Positions 21,575 to 32,298 of a stretch of DNA of 64,000 bases are shown here, piece by piece (the stretch's first letter is position 1; every line of letters begins with the position of its first letter). The DNA comes from Clarkia xantiana subsp. parviflora (Eukaryota > Streptophyta > Magnoliopsida > Myrtales > Onagraceae). The stretch covers positions 18,858,747 to 18,922,746 of the forward strand of contig JAPTYO010000011.1 in assembly GCA_036873135.1 (NCBI GenBank), in the 5' to 3' direction. The position numbers and the translations under genes were made by a program. The notes beneath the pieces were generated by a model. It was not told where the DNA came from, ran no database searches, and worked only from the letters and a program-made list of their open reading frames with translations.

Positions 21575-21792
21575 TATTAGATGTACATATTGCATATACA
21601 TTGATAGGTACTCATACTTGTATAGATACATGGTACCTTAGATTGACTTGTATAGTTGACTAGTTAGTTAGGATTGATCTCCTATATATAGTGGCATCCT
21701 AACATGTAAATACTTGGTTGAATCATTTATATCATTCATATTTTATATCTCCTTATGGTTCAACCCTCCTCTCCACATCATAGAACTTAATA
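21575..21792 (+). repeat. 3' LTR of element S
   Basis: This is the 218 bp partner of 19244-19461, ending TTAATA and followed by CCGTC. Confidence 0.9.
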
Positions 21793-21797
21793 CCGTC

Positions 21798-22570
21798 TGT
21801 TGGGATCAAAATGACGTGGTCTCAAACTTCACATAATGGACTTCTAGGCTTCGCCTTGGACGTAGCTCTCTCGAGGACTTGATTTCCTCCGGGAGACTTT
21901 TAAGGTCGAGCACCTAAAAAGGGGTGGGGATGGCCCCTGATTCCACTCCGAAGCTTAAGTTAGTAATGTATTTGAGAGTGTAATATATAAGTATTCAGAG
22001 CAGATTGTCCTTAATTGAAGGAGATAGCCCCCTATTTATAGGGAGAAGTTTACCGAATTTGTAGAGACGGCTACTGGCCTCTGATTGGTTGCCTAGGGGC
22101 GGCAATCAGCCCTTTGTGATTGGCTGATAGAAGCGGTTGTCAGTCAGCAGGTGACAAGCAGGTCGCCACCTCACTTTTACTTCGGAGGAAGGTTTTCCTT
22201 TTAAGAAGGTGACAAGCAGGTCGCCACCTCACTTTTTACTTCGGGGGAAGGTTTTCCCTTGGAGACGGTGGGAAGCAGGTCACCACCTGTCTTTACTTCG
22301 AGGGAAGGTTTTCCTTTGGAGACGGTGGGAAGAAGGTCGCCACCAGTCCTCTGGAAGATTCTCTAAGTCTCCATAGTCGACCAGTCATTCTTTTGAAGTC
22401 GACTTCTTCATGATTGGTAGTCGACCTTTTATCTCCAAATGGTTGGAATAAACAAGAAAGGTCGTCGACTTCTTCTTCTCGCCCTTAAAGCGTACTCGAC
22501 CTGTCACCTGTCGGAAATCACCATAGACCAAGAACGTACATACATAGTCGGGTTTATTTATAACCCAACA
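21798..22570 (-). mobile_element. Solo LTR of a Tat-type gypsy element (773 bp)
   Basis: The ends are TGTTGGG and CCCAACA, with a perfect CCGTC duplication on both sides (21793-21797, 22571-22575). On the minus strand it has TATAAATAGG near 22035 and the CTTAAGCTTCGGAG block shared with the other gypsy LTRs. No internal sequence remains, so it formed by LTR-LTR recombination. It also holds three or more copies of a unit with AAGCAGGTCGCCACCTC (22140-22345). Confidence 0.93.
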
Positions 22571-23348
22571 CCGTCCATCATTAAAATCACATTCAGGGCC
22601 AGATGAAAGACTCTGCGATAGCATGATTGACATATCCCACCCCTGGCTTGTCCAGGTGTGCTATCGACGCGTGCTTCATACTACGCGTGCTATGTTCGAC
22701 CACGGGGTCATGCTTGGTTGTGCTAGCTAGAATCCTTGTGATTCAAAGGACGCATACTTCTTCACCTTGAGCGTGTGATTGATCATGGGTGTCTTATGAA
22801 GAGGCACCCAAAGTATCCTCTAGGACTCAGAACTTATACCTAAGGTCTAGCTCAATGTTCGCTTCCCGGCGTACGAGCGTAGAGCCAAAGAAAATGGCCA
22901 ATTGACCACGTCTTAGAAACCGGTTGAGTTAGACTAAGGGTATAAGCTACGGGGATGGTCATGCTCATCTATAATTCACTGACTCTTGTGTTCACAAGGT
23001 GGCCACCAACCGGATATTAGTTGAAGGTTGTGAACACTTGTACGGCTGCCCTGGAGAAGTATTCCTATGTGGAAAACTGGGCAATTGGAGAATTATCAGT
23101 TGACCAAGGATACAGTGCGGTACGTATTTTATTTTTGACATGATTGATTTACGAAAGGGAATCAACGTTCTACGGGCGCTACAACACTCCTAACAGATGA
23201 GTAGCACGATGCCCGTCGTATCCGCCGGTCGCACGGCAAACCTCGTATGAACTATTCGGAGACGGAGACAATAACTGAAGACTGAAATGTTGATACTACT
23301 GGATGACAATACACTAACAGGCACCCTCCAATTCCAGCGAGTAGGAGC
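22571..23348 (+). other. Probable 3' non-coding region of Copia-2, right of the insertions
   Basis: No coding frame was found. The last bases before the LTR (GAGTAGGAGC) resemble a mutated copia polypurine tract (normally GTGGGAG). This supports the view that it leads into the 3' LTR at 23349. Confidence 0.45.
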
Positions 23349-23947
23349 TGTTAGCATATGGTGACGTGGCGCCGTAATTGGTAGCCCGTTAATATATGTG
23401 GTTACCTAAGATAATTAGGTAAATGTCACATTAGGCTAATTGGGCAAGACCCAATTCCCATGTGACATGTGAGAACCAAAATTGGGCCTCCGCCACCACA
23501 TGATAAGTCGGCCGAAACCCTAATTGTAGGGAGGAGGATTTTCTCCTCCTCCCACTATATAAGGAGGTCTTGGGGTCACCTCCAAAACACACCTTGATCA
23601 CAACTCCTCCTAAATTGTGATTTGAGAGAAATCCCTTTCTCTCTGTAGTGAGTTCGGCCGGCCCCATAAACACCACTATTGGTGTGCCAAATTGCTTCCG
23701 AGCATTCAGTCTGAGGTTCTGTCATCATTGAAGAATCGATCAGAGAATTTGCTGTGGAGTTTATACCGCGTAGAACTTCTTCTCACGAAGAACTTGTACG
23801 GGTTCCGACCGGAGGATCAGAACTCCCTCCACAACGTTCTTGGGCAGGAAAGCTATTGAGGTATGTGTACATTATTCCGCTGCGTAATTAGATTACTTAC
23901 AAGTACACCTTTAGCATTCCGTAGTATTACGTCCCTGTAATCCAACA
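23349..23947 (+). repeat. Copia-type LTR, probably the 3' LTR of Copia-2
   Basis: It starts TGTTAGCATATGG and ends AATCCAACA, with promoter TATATAA at 23556-23562. The flanks (GGAGC, GACCT) do not match, so it is not a simple solo insertion. Assignment to Copia-2 rests on orientation and the degraded purine tract. Confidence 0.65.
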
Positions 23948-24320
23948 GACCTAAGGTGGTATTTTCTAGTGCTAAACAATCTCTCACAAATTGTGAGATT
24001 TAGAGAAAACCCTCCTCCCTAAATAAAGCTAGGTTCGGCCGAAGTGACTACAAGCTAGGAGGTGCCAAATTGCGACGAGAAATTTACTCCAAGTTGATCC
24101 ATCTCGCGAAAATCGAAGGAGGCTTTGTTGTGAAGATCAAACCGCGTAGGGCTTTTCTAGCAGGAACCTCTACGGGATACTGGTCGGTGGACCAAGAAAT
24201 TCCCTCGAAAATCTTGGTTGCAAGAAAGGTTTAAGGTATGTGCACTTTCTTCCACTGCGTAACTAGTTACCTAGCACGTACCTAGGGTTTCTTCTTGCAT
24301 GATTAATCACCGTAACCCTA
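23948..24320 (+). repeat. Second, diverged LTR fragment of the same copia family
   Basis: This stretch repeats the R/U5-like order of the preceding LTR: a CACAAATTGTGAGATT block, GGTTCGGCCGAAG, GAGGTGCCAAATTGC, a CCGCGTAG block, and GGTATGTGCAC followed by CACTGCGTAACTAG. It lacks the promoter half. It is clearly related but diverged. Confidence 0.65.
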
Positions 24321-25462
24321 CATACTATACTTGGAGGAAGAGGAGCGAGTGAAAGCTCTGTGGAACCCAAGCCTTGTCTAAGAAGAAATTGGGCACTTGT
24401 CTCTTCAATAGGTATATGTATATCATGTAGCTTAGTCTCACCAAGTGAGTTGAGGAGTGCATCGAGCTCTGCTTCTGCACATGCAGCCTTAAATGAGGAG
24501 GAAGAAGTGGCTTGTTTTCCCGACTCTACTGCAGTTTTAGTTATTTGATACTTATTTGAATTATCTTCCTTAATGAAATAAAATTCATCAAAATCAAAGT
24601 TGTTGAGTTTCTCTAAAGTTGTTTCAAATTTTTTTATTTGCACTTCCGCAATTATATTCTTTTTATTCGTTGTTGATGTTGATTCCACTTGTTGCCACAT
24701 AAATAATATGTTTTGTAAATCACCAGACAAAATTTTCATATATAAACATGAATAGTATAAGCATAGACAATGAAATGCATGGGGTTACGACAATAATTCT
24801 AAAGATTCAATTCTAGGATATCTTCAAGCTCGGATAGCAAATAAAGCATACGAAACATCATAATAAGAATTGCTTGCATATATTTGTAAGTATATGATCA
24901 AACTCAACCTCTTGAATTAAACGGTAAAGAAATGAAGCATACCGGTTCTGGTGGTGGCAATAGACCCCCTTCAATAAAGAGCCTTTTAGCTACACCTACC
25001 TTTGAAAGTTATTCTACAAATGCATTCAGATTCAACTAGAGGAACATAGCCTATCGAGAACCCGCCATTGTTAGATAATGAATTTATATTGGAAGATCCA
25101 AACAAAGCTGACTTTGCACCTTTGAAATGCAGAATAAGCACATAGAGATCACAATACCTCATAACTTTGACTTTGTCTCTACAATGAAACGTTCATCGTT
25201 AACAGATTGAATAATCTGATCGGCTTGAGCTGAAAGCAATGAATTCCCTCATCTGCTGAAGAATTTTGGAAAAAAAAAAACGCATAATAGTTAGTAATTC
25301 ACTTCTTACGAGATTTATAGATATGTCATTTCGAAATGTAAGCAAAAAAAAACATATCGATTCGGATCATCATCAATGATTCATTCATCTGAACTTGGAT
25401 AATCAACTACCATATCATCAATAATTCTTAATGCACTCAACTCAGAATAGGCAAATTGATCT
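24300..25462 (-). pseudogene. Fragments of an unrecognised minus-strand gene (downstream exons)
   Basis: I do not recognise this gene. Reading leftward: 25462-25380 encodes APDQFAYSELSALRIIDDMV and ends at TGA after YPSSDE. A region near 25250-25160 reads ADQIIQSVNDERFIVETK. Near 25120-25000 is KGAKSALFGSSNINSLSNN, then GGFSIGYVPL. The longest frame (24739-24263) contains SFKAACAEAELDALLNSLGE and ELSLAPLPPS. These patches look like protein and match no transposon domain I know. They are separated by AT-rich, intron-like sequence, but frames do not join cleanly. It may be a dead or captured host gene; further fragments flank elements A and B. Confidence 0.45.
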
Positions 25463-25467
25463 GGAGC

Positions 25468-26164
25468 TGATGGGTTTCACTATAGCCGTTAGGCCCTTTA
25501 ACGACGAGTAAACGGTGAATAGGCCCACTGGGCCCTAAAAGAGGTCAAGAAGACCAATGCGTAGGGTCCCGACGAGAGGAGTCCCGATGACGAAGGTCCC
25601 GACAAGGTCGGTCCCGACATGCGAGCTGGACGCTCCCGATGAGATGCCTTTAAGTAGGCCCCGATGAGATGCCTTTAAGTAGGCCCCGATGTTGAATCCC
25701 TGAAGATGTTGTCCCTGTCACGATTACGAGGGGCCCCGAGCGGTGACCTAATGAGATAACTCTGGAGTCCCCGATATTGGTCGGGACTTGCTATCAGAGG
25801 TTGAGGCCGAGATACGCGGGACGTGGGCCGAGATACGCGGAACTGCCCGAGATACGCGGGACGTGGGCCGAGATACGCGGAACTGGCCGAGATACGCGGA
25901 ATGTGGGTTAACTGCCCTAGTGATTCATCAGGTAACTGGGGTACCTTTTCTCCTATAAAAAGGAAGAAGTTACCTCAGATCAGATACATGAAAATTACAT
26001 ACTCAATACTTTTGCTTGTTTTGCCTGTTGCGAGATTCTCATTTAAGCATCGGAGAGGGATTCTGGGTCACCGCCCGGTCTATTCCCCTCTTGCAGGATC
26101 AAGTGGAGCGAAGGACTTCGGATTTCCGTCAAGACCGTACCGGAGTTCCAACCGTGATCCAACA
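25468..26164 (+). repeat. 5' LTR of element A (697 bp)
   Basis: It starts TGATGGGTTTCAC and ends GATCCAACA. U3 has about five copies of a unit with CCGAGATACGCGG (25810-25910). TATAAAA lies at 25954, followed by the TTAAGCATCGGAGAGGG block. Confidence 0.95.
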
Positions 26165-26181
26165 TTGGCGCCGTCTGTGGG
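26165..26181 (+). other. Primer-binding site of element A
   Basis: TTGGCGCCGTCTGTGGG abuts the LTR; element B has the same sequence. Confidence 0.8.
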
Positions 26182-26201
26182 AAACGTAGCGAAAAGCAAA
26201 T

Positions 26202-29200
26202 ATGACTTCTACTCGTTCAATGGCGGCTGGCAAGCAGAAAAAGCAAGGACAATCTGGTGGTTCTCGTCACCCTGCTGGGACTTTGAATTCAGGGCTGCCG
26301 GAGCGTGCTGTGGACCAAAATCTCCCTGCTGAGGTTTCCCGAACAGGGGGGCACAATGAAGTTCCTGAGGATACTGCTCAACACCAAGAGAATAGGGAGG
26401 AGGATGCTCCTCCAAACGCGGACCTGGCAAAGGCTGTGGCGGATGCCATGCCGATGTTCTTGGAGGCTCTCCTGGAGCGGAGAGAGGATGCCAAGAAGCA
26501 GGAGGAGGTGCCTCCACCGAGGGAGGTTCAGAATGTGCAGGAGGCCCAACCCAGAAGCCAGGACAAGGGTAAGGAGCCCGCTCAGTCAGAGCGATTTGTG
26601 GTCGATGGGCCCGGACCGGTGCAGCATAGGACCATTCCCCTTAATGGTCCCATCACCCCCGACCAGGTGGTGAAAATCGTGAACATCTGCATGGGGGACC
26701 AGAAGTCGATGATGTCGGAACTGAGGGATCGATCCACCCATCCCTTTGTTCCCCGATTGATAGACACCCTCGCCCCGCCAGGGCTGGGTATCCCCACAAT
26801 TAAGGAGTACGATGGCGAGGGAGATCCAGTTCGTCATGTCCAGAAGCACCTCATGGATTGTCTAGGCAGAGCCCCGAATGATGATATTGTATGTGTGTTG
26901 TTCCCAGGTACACTTGGTGAGAGGGCCCTGACGTGGTTCTTCAGCTTGCCCCCAGGATGCATCACCTGCTGGGCTGATATGCATGACCGTTTTATTCAGC
27001 AGTACCAGGGTCGTCGGCGCCTCTTGAAGAGTGTGAGGTCCCTGGCCCAGGTGGTGCAGAGGCCCGACGAATCGCTGGCGCATTATTACCAGCGACACAC
27101 TGCTAGTGTGGCAGAGATCGATGAGGAGATATCAGAGGGAGAGACCATCCGCACTTTTATTCGGAACCTCACAGCACCATATGGTTCCGACCTGATGCAC
27201 AACGTGGCTGAGAAGGCTGTGTGGAATATGGAGGCGCTGCAGAAGAGGGTGAAGCAGCAAATCGACGTGCAGGAGTCGAAAGTAGCTGCTGGAGAGCTTG
27301 AGCCTCCGAGGTCAAATAAGGGGAAGCAGTCGTTCAAACCATTGGACGACCATAAGTCGAAGGATAAATCCGAGGGCAGTCGGAGTCGGGGCCGCTCTGA
27401 TAGAAGGGAAGACAGGCGTCCCCCAAGGAAGGACAAGCAGGAGGATCATAATATTCCTCTCAATAGTCCTATGGCTTCCGTGTTAGCGGTGATGGATCGA
27501 CAGGGTATCTCCAGGTACCCCCCGAAGAAGGAAGGAGAATTTTTGGGAGCTCGCACCGATCGTTATTGTCGGTTCCACCGCGCCAGCGGTCACGACACTA
27601 ACCACTGTCGGGAGTTGAAGAAGGAGATCGAAAAGCTAATCCAGAAGGGGAAGCTTAAGGAGTTTGTGGCTGAGAGGCGGTGTCGATCCCGCTCCTGATC
27701 TCGATCGCGGTCCCGTTCCCGATCCCGCGATCGGTCCCCAAAGAAGAAGAAGTCCGAGCCGGAGTCTTCGGGTGCCCGTAAGGAGAAGCGGGGCACCATT
27801 AATGTGATTCATGGAGGATTGGCTGCAGGAGGTGATACCACAGCCTCTCGGGAGGTCTACGCCTCAAGAATCCCCGCTGCTGTGGTGCTGGGCAAGAGGT
27901 CCCGATCCTGGACCGCGAAGGAAGAGATGGTGATCTCCTTTTCAGCAGAGGACCTGCTAGGTGTCGAGACTCCACACGATGATGCTTTGGTCGTGACCCT
28001 GGACGTAGATGGGTACGAGATGAAGAGAATTTTGATCGACGGAGGGAGATCCTCCGATATTCTGTTTATGGATGCGCTGGAGGCCATGGGGAAAACGAAG
28101 AAGGATCTGAAGCAGGTGAACTTCCCGATGGTCGGATTCTCTGGTTTTACCTCCTATCCGCTGGGAATGATCACCTTACCGGTGGAGTTCGGTAGTGGGT
28201 GGAAAGCGGAGAGGAGAAATGTGGAGTTCGTGGTGGTCGAGTCCGCGGGGACCTATAATGCGATTATCGGGAGAACTACCATCAACCCGCTGATGGCAGT
28301 TGCCTCCACTGTTCACCAGAAGATGAAGTTCCCGACTGACCACGGAGTCGGGGAGGTCAAGGGCGACCAGGTGGCTTCCAGGAGGTGCTATGTTAATGCC
28401 ACCCGACGGAGAAGACGGGAGGCAATGACCATCCTCCAGACCGATGCTGATCCCAGAGAGGAGTTTGGGCGTCCCGCCCCTATGGAGGATTTGAAGGAGG
28501 TCGAGATTGATGGACATCAGAGGAAGGTGAAAATCGGGTCTGCTTTAACTGAAGAGACGGCCCGAGAATTGATCGAGCTGCTGAAAGAGTTCAATGAGCT
28601 GTTTGCATGGTCCCCGAGTGACATGCCCGGAATCAGCCCCGATGTAATTGTGCATGAGTTGAAGATTGATCCCGCGATCAAGCCTATCGCGCAGAAAAGG
28701 CGTCTGATGGGCACAGACAAGAGGATCGCGATTCAGCAGGAGGTGGGCAGGTTGCTCGATGCTGGATTTATCAAGGAGCTCCGATTCCAGACTTGGGTCG
28801 CCAACCCGGTTCTGGTGAAGAAGAGCAATGGGAAATGGCGGATGTGTGTTGATTTCCGCGACTTGAATAAGGCTTGCCCGAAGGATTGTTACCCGCTTCC
28901 GAGGATCGACCAGTTGGTGGATGCTACGTCGGGACATGAATTGTTGAGCTTCATGGATGCTTACTCGGGCTATAATCAGATCAAGATGGCCAAGGAGGAT
29001 GCCCCCCACACTGCCTTTTATGCTGATAGCGACATCTATCACTACGATGTCATGCCCTTTGGATGGATTAATGCCGGGGCAACTTACCAAAGGATGGTGA
29101 ACAAGCTGTTCGGAGACATGCTGGGGAAAACCATGGAGGCTTACGTGGACGATATGCTGGTGAAGTCCCGACAGGCCAGAGATCATGTGAGCAACTTGGC

Positions 29201-31790
29201 GGTGGCGTTTGAGCGGATGAGGCTTCATCAAGTTCGTTTGAATCCAGCCAAGTGCGCCTTTGGAGTACACTCGGGGAAGTTTTTGGGCTTTATGGTAAGC
29301 CAAAGGGGGATTGAGGTGAACCCCGAGAAGCTGAGGGCAATCGAGAAGATGCAGTCTCCGATAAATCATCGTGAGGTGCAAGTGCTGAATGGCCGACTAG
29401 CTGCAATGAATCGCTTCCTGTCCAAGGCAAGCGATCGATCCATGCCATTTTTTGAAGTACTGAGGGCCAACAAGAATTTTGAGTGGACTGCCAAGTGTGA
29501 AGAGGCATTCCAGGCACTCAAGCAGCACCTCCGCACCCTCCCACCATTGGCGAAACCGATCCCAGGCGAGCCGCTCTATCTATATTTGGTTGTTTCTGAG
29601 TTTGCTATTAGCTTTGTGTTAGTGAAGATTGTCGAGGGTAACCAAGTCCCCGTTTATTATGTAAGCAAGGCGTTTGCCAAATCTGAAATGAATTATCCCG
29701 CCGTTGAGAAGTATCTTTTTGCGTTGATCATTACTGCTCGGAAGCTGAGGCCTTATTTTCATGCGCATGAGATTACTGTGTTGACGAATCAGCCTTTGAA
29801 GCATTTTTTGAACCGACCTGATGCGTCGGGGAGATTAGTGAAATGGGCAGTCGACCTTAGTGAGTTCCGCATTCACTTTGCTCCGAGAACGGCTATTAAG
29901 GGCCAGGCGTTGTCGGATTTCATAGCAGAGTCTACAACCCCTGATCTGGAAGAAGCGGGTCCTGTAGAGGGGGCAGCCATGGAGGTCCCGATAGCAGAGC
30001 AACCAGAAATGGAGCGACCAGAAGTGGCAGAGCAATCAGAACAGCCAAATGAGGAAAATACTTGGGAAATGTATACTGATGGCTCTTCGAGTTCAGAGGG
30101 ATCAGGAGCAAGGTTCGTATTGATACCACCTAGCGGAGGCGAGCCCCTTCGATATGCTTTGGCCTTGACGTTTAGAGCCACCAACAATGAAGCTGAGTAT
30201 GAGGCTCTTATCACAAGCCTCAAAATTGCCAAAGGTACGGGAGTTGGTCACTTAAGGGTGAAATGTGACGCTGGCCTGATTGTGAATCAAGTCCAAGGAC
30301 GATATGAGGCAAAGAGCCCGGTGATGAGAAAGTACCTTCATGAGGTGCAAGTCTTGAAGGAGAGTTTCAAAAGTTTCGATATTGAGGAAATCCCGAGGGA
30401 GGAAAACGCGGAAGCAGATGCCTTGAGCAAATTTGCCTTGGGGGCACCCCTCGAGGAAAATCGGAAGGTGCACTTCTTGGAGAAGGTGATTTTGTCAACC
30501 ACCGATCCATCGGAGGTGTGTGCCATTGAAGCTGGATCGGAGGAGGAGCCCACTTGGATGACCCCGATAGTCGTGTACTTGACTACGGGGGCAGTCCCCG
30601 ATGATGGAGTAGTAGCCGACAGGATACGCCGGATCGCGGTTAATTACGTGGTGGTGGACAATCAGCTGTACAAAAAGGGATGGTTCTCAACTCCTTACTT
30701 GAAATGTGTGGCTGAGCCCGACACAAATCAGATCCTTAGGGAGGTGCACGAAGGGGTCGCGGCTTGTCACGAAGGGGCCCGATCCATTACGAGGAAATTG
30801 CTGAATTTGGGCTATTACTGGCCTACGATGAGCAAGGAGGCGACGTTGTTAGTCCAATCTTGTGACACGTGCTAGAGGTACGCCCCGAATATCGTGGCTC
30901 CGGCTGCTAATTTGACGTCCATCAAGAGTTCTTGGCCCTTCGCGCAGTGGGGTATCGACTTGGTGGGACCTCTCCCACAAGCACAAGGTCAGTGTAAATA
31001 TTTGCTTGTAGCCATTGATTATTTCTCAAAATGGATAGAAGCTAAGGCATTGGCCAAGACAACGGGGAACTAGATCCTCAAGTTTCTCCAGACCCATATT
31101 ATATGTAGATACGGGATTCCTAAGGTGTTGATCAGCGATAATGGTCCTCCGTTTAACGGGGCTCAAGTGAAGGAATATTTGGAGGAGCTGAATATCGAGC
31201 ATCAGACAGCCTCTGTCCATCATGCTCAAACTAATGGACAGGTGGAGTCAGCCAACAAAATCGTGATGGATGGCCTGAAGAAAAGGGTCTATGCCTTGAA
31301 GGGAAAATGGCTGAACGAGCTGGAAAATGTGCTTTGGGCTGTTAGAACGACACCCAAACGATCAACTGGGGAGACTCCGTTTGGCCTTGTTTATGGCACG
31401 GAGGCTGTTGCTCCCGTGGAAATAGCTGTGGCGTCCCATCGGATGAGATATTACGAGCCTTTGACGAATGATGAAATGAGACGTCTGGATTTGGACTTGC
31501 TTGAGGAAAAGAGGCGGGAAGCCGATGAAGTCCAGGCTCGAATGCGTTTGGCGACGGCCATATATTACAATCGACGAGTTAAGTCCCGACAGTTTTTTGT
31601 CGGAGAACTGGTTTGGCGTCGGAACGAGTTCACCCTTTTGGATCGGATCAACAAGATGTCACCAAAATGGGAAGGACCTTATAAGGTCGTGGGGATGCCA
31701 GCACCAAATGCGTACAAGTTGGAAGACCTTGATGGCAATGTATTGAAGCATTCTTTCAGTGGCGAACACTTGAAGAAATTTCATGCTTGA
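26202..31790 (+). pseudogene. Gag-pol polyprotein of element A (three nonsense codons)
   Basis: One frame runs from ATG 26202 to TGA 31788-31790 without frameshift. Order: gag domain (near 26800-27270); Cys/His knuckle RYCRFHRASGHDTNHC (27562); Arg-Ser tract (27677-27740); aspartic protease ILIDGGRSSD (28030), where B has Ser for the Arg; RT with YVDD (29142-29153) and PFGWINAG, where B has Leu for Trp; first RNase H (29570-29930); second RNase H with YTDGSS, NNEAEYEAL, KCDA and EADALSKFA (30067-30440); integrase with an HHCC finger and the GIDLVGP, SDNGPPF and GQVESAN catalytic blocks. Two RNase H domains are a Tat hallmark. Stops lie at 27696 (TGA), 30873 and 31071 (both TAG). Confidence 0.93.
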
Positions 31791-32200
31791 TGAAAAGTCG
31801 CCTTAAGTGGTGCCCGATGAAAAGTCGCCTTAAGTGGTGCCCGATGTAAAGTCCCCTTAAGAGGTGCCCGATGTAAAATCGCCTTAAGTGGTGTAAGTTA
31901 TCTATCGTTTGATTCGATGTAAGCAGATTTTGTGCCATCAATGAATAAAGAGGTTGCTTCCGATCAGATTATTCTTAGATTTATTCTAAGTGTTGTTGAG
32001 TCGCCTTAAGTGGTGCACGAGGTTAAGTCGCCTTAAGTGGTGCACGAGATTAAGTCACCTTAAGTGGTGCACGAGATTAAGTCGCCTTAAGTGGTGCACG
32101 CGATTAAATCGCCTTAAGTGGCGTGGGCTAAATCGTCTTAAGTGATGTGTTGAAATGTCTTTTAAGTGGCATAGTTAAGTCGCTTTGAGAAGTGCAACGG
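31791..32200. repeat. Tandem array after pol in element A
   Basis: Units of about 24 bp read AAGTCGCCTTAAGTGGTGC plus a short variable end. The array includes the inverted repeat CTTAGATTTATTCTAAG (31974-31990) and an AATAAA (31944-31949) about 155 bases after the integrase stop, a possible sense polyadenylation signal. Confidence 0.9.
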
Positions 32201-32298
32201 AAAATCGGAACTAAGATAGTTTGATATTTCTGAGGGCTCAAAGGCCCGAGGATGCGTTACAAAGAGAGGGAAATTACAAGGACTATAAAGATAAAGCA

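Larger units (their letters stand above)
19244..21792 (+). mobile_element. S: small non-autonomous LTR element without coding capacity
   Basis: Two 218 bp LTRs (19244-19461, 21575-21792) enclose 2.1 kb. The LTRs start TATTAGATG and end CTTAATA, so the ends are a TATTA/TAATA inverted repeat instead of TG/CA. TGGTATCAGAGC follows the first LTR directly and a purine tract precedes the second. Flanks are CTGTC (19239-19243) and CCGTC (21793-21797), a target duplication with one mismatch. By eye the LTRs differ at about three bases, so the insertion is young. No gag or pol motif was found, so it must be moved by another, probably copia, element. Confidence 0.88.
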
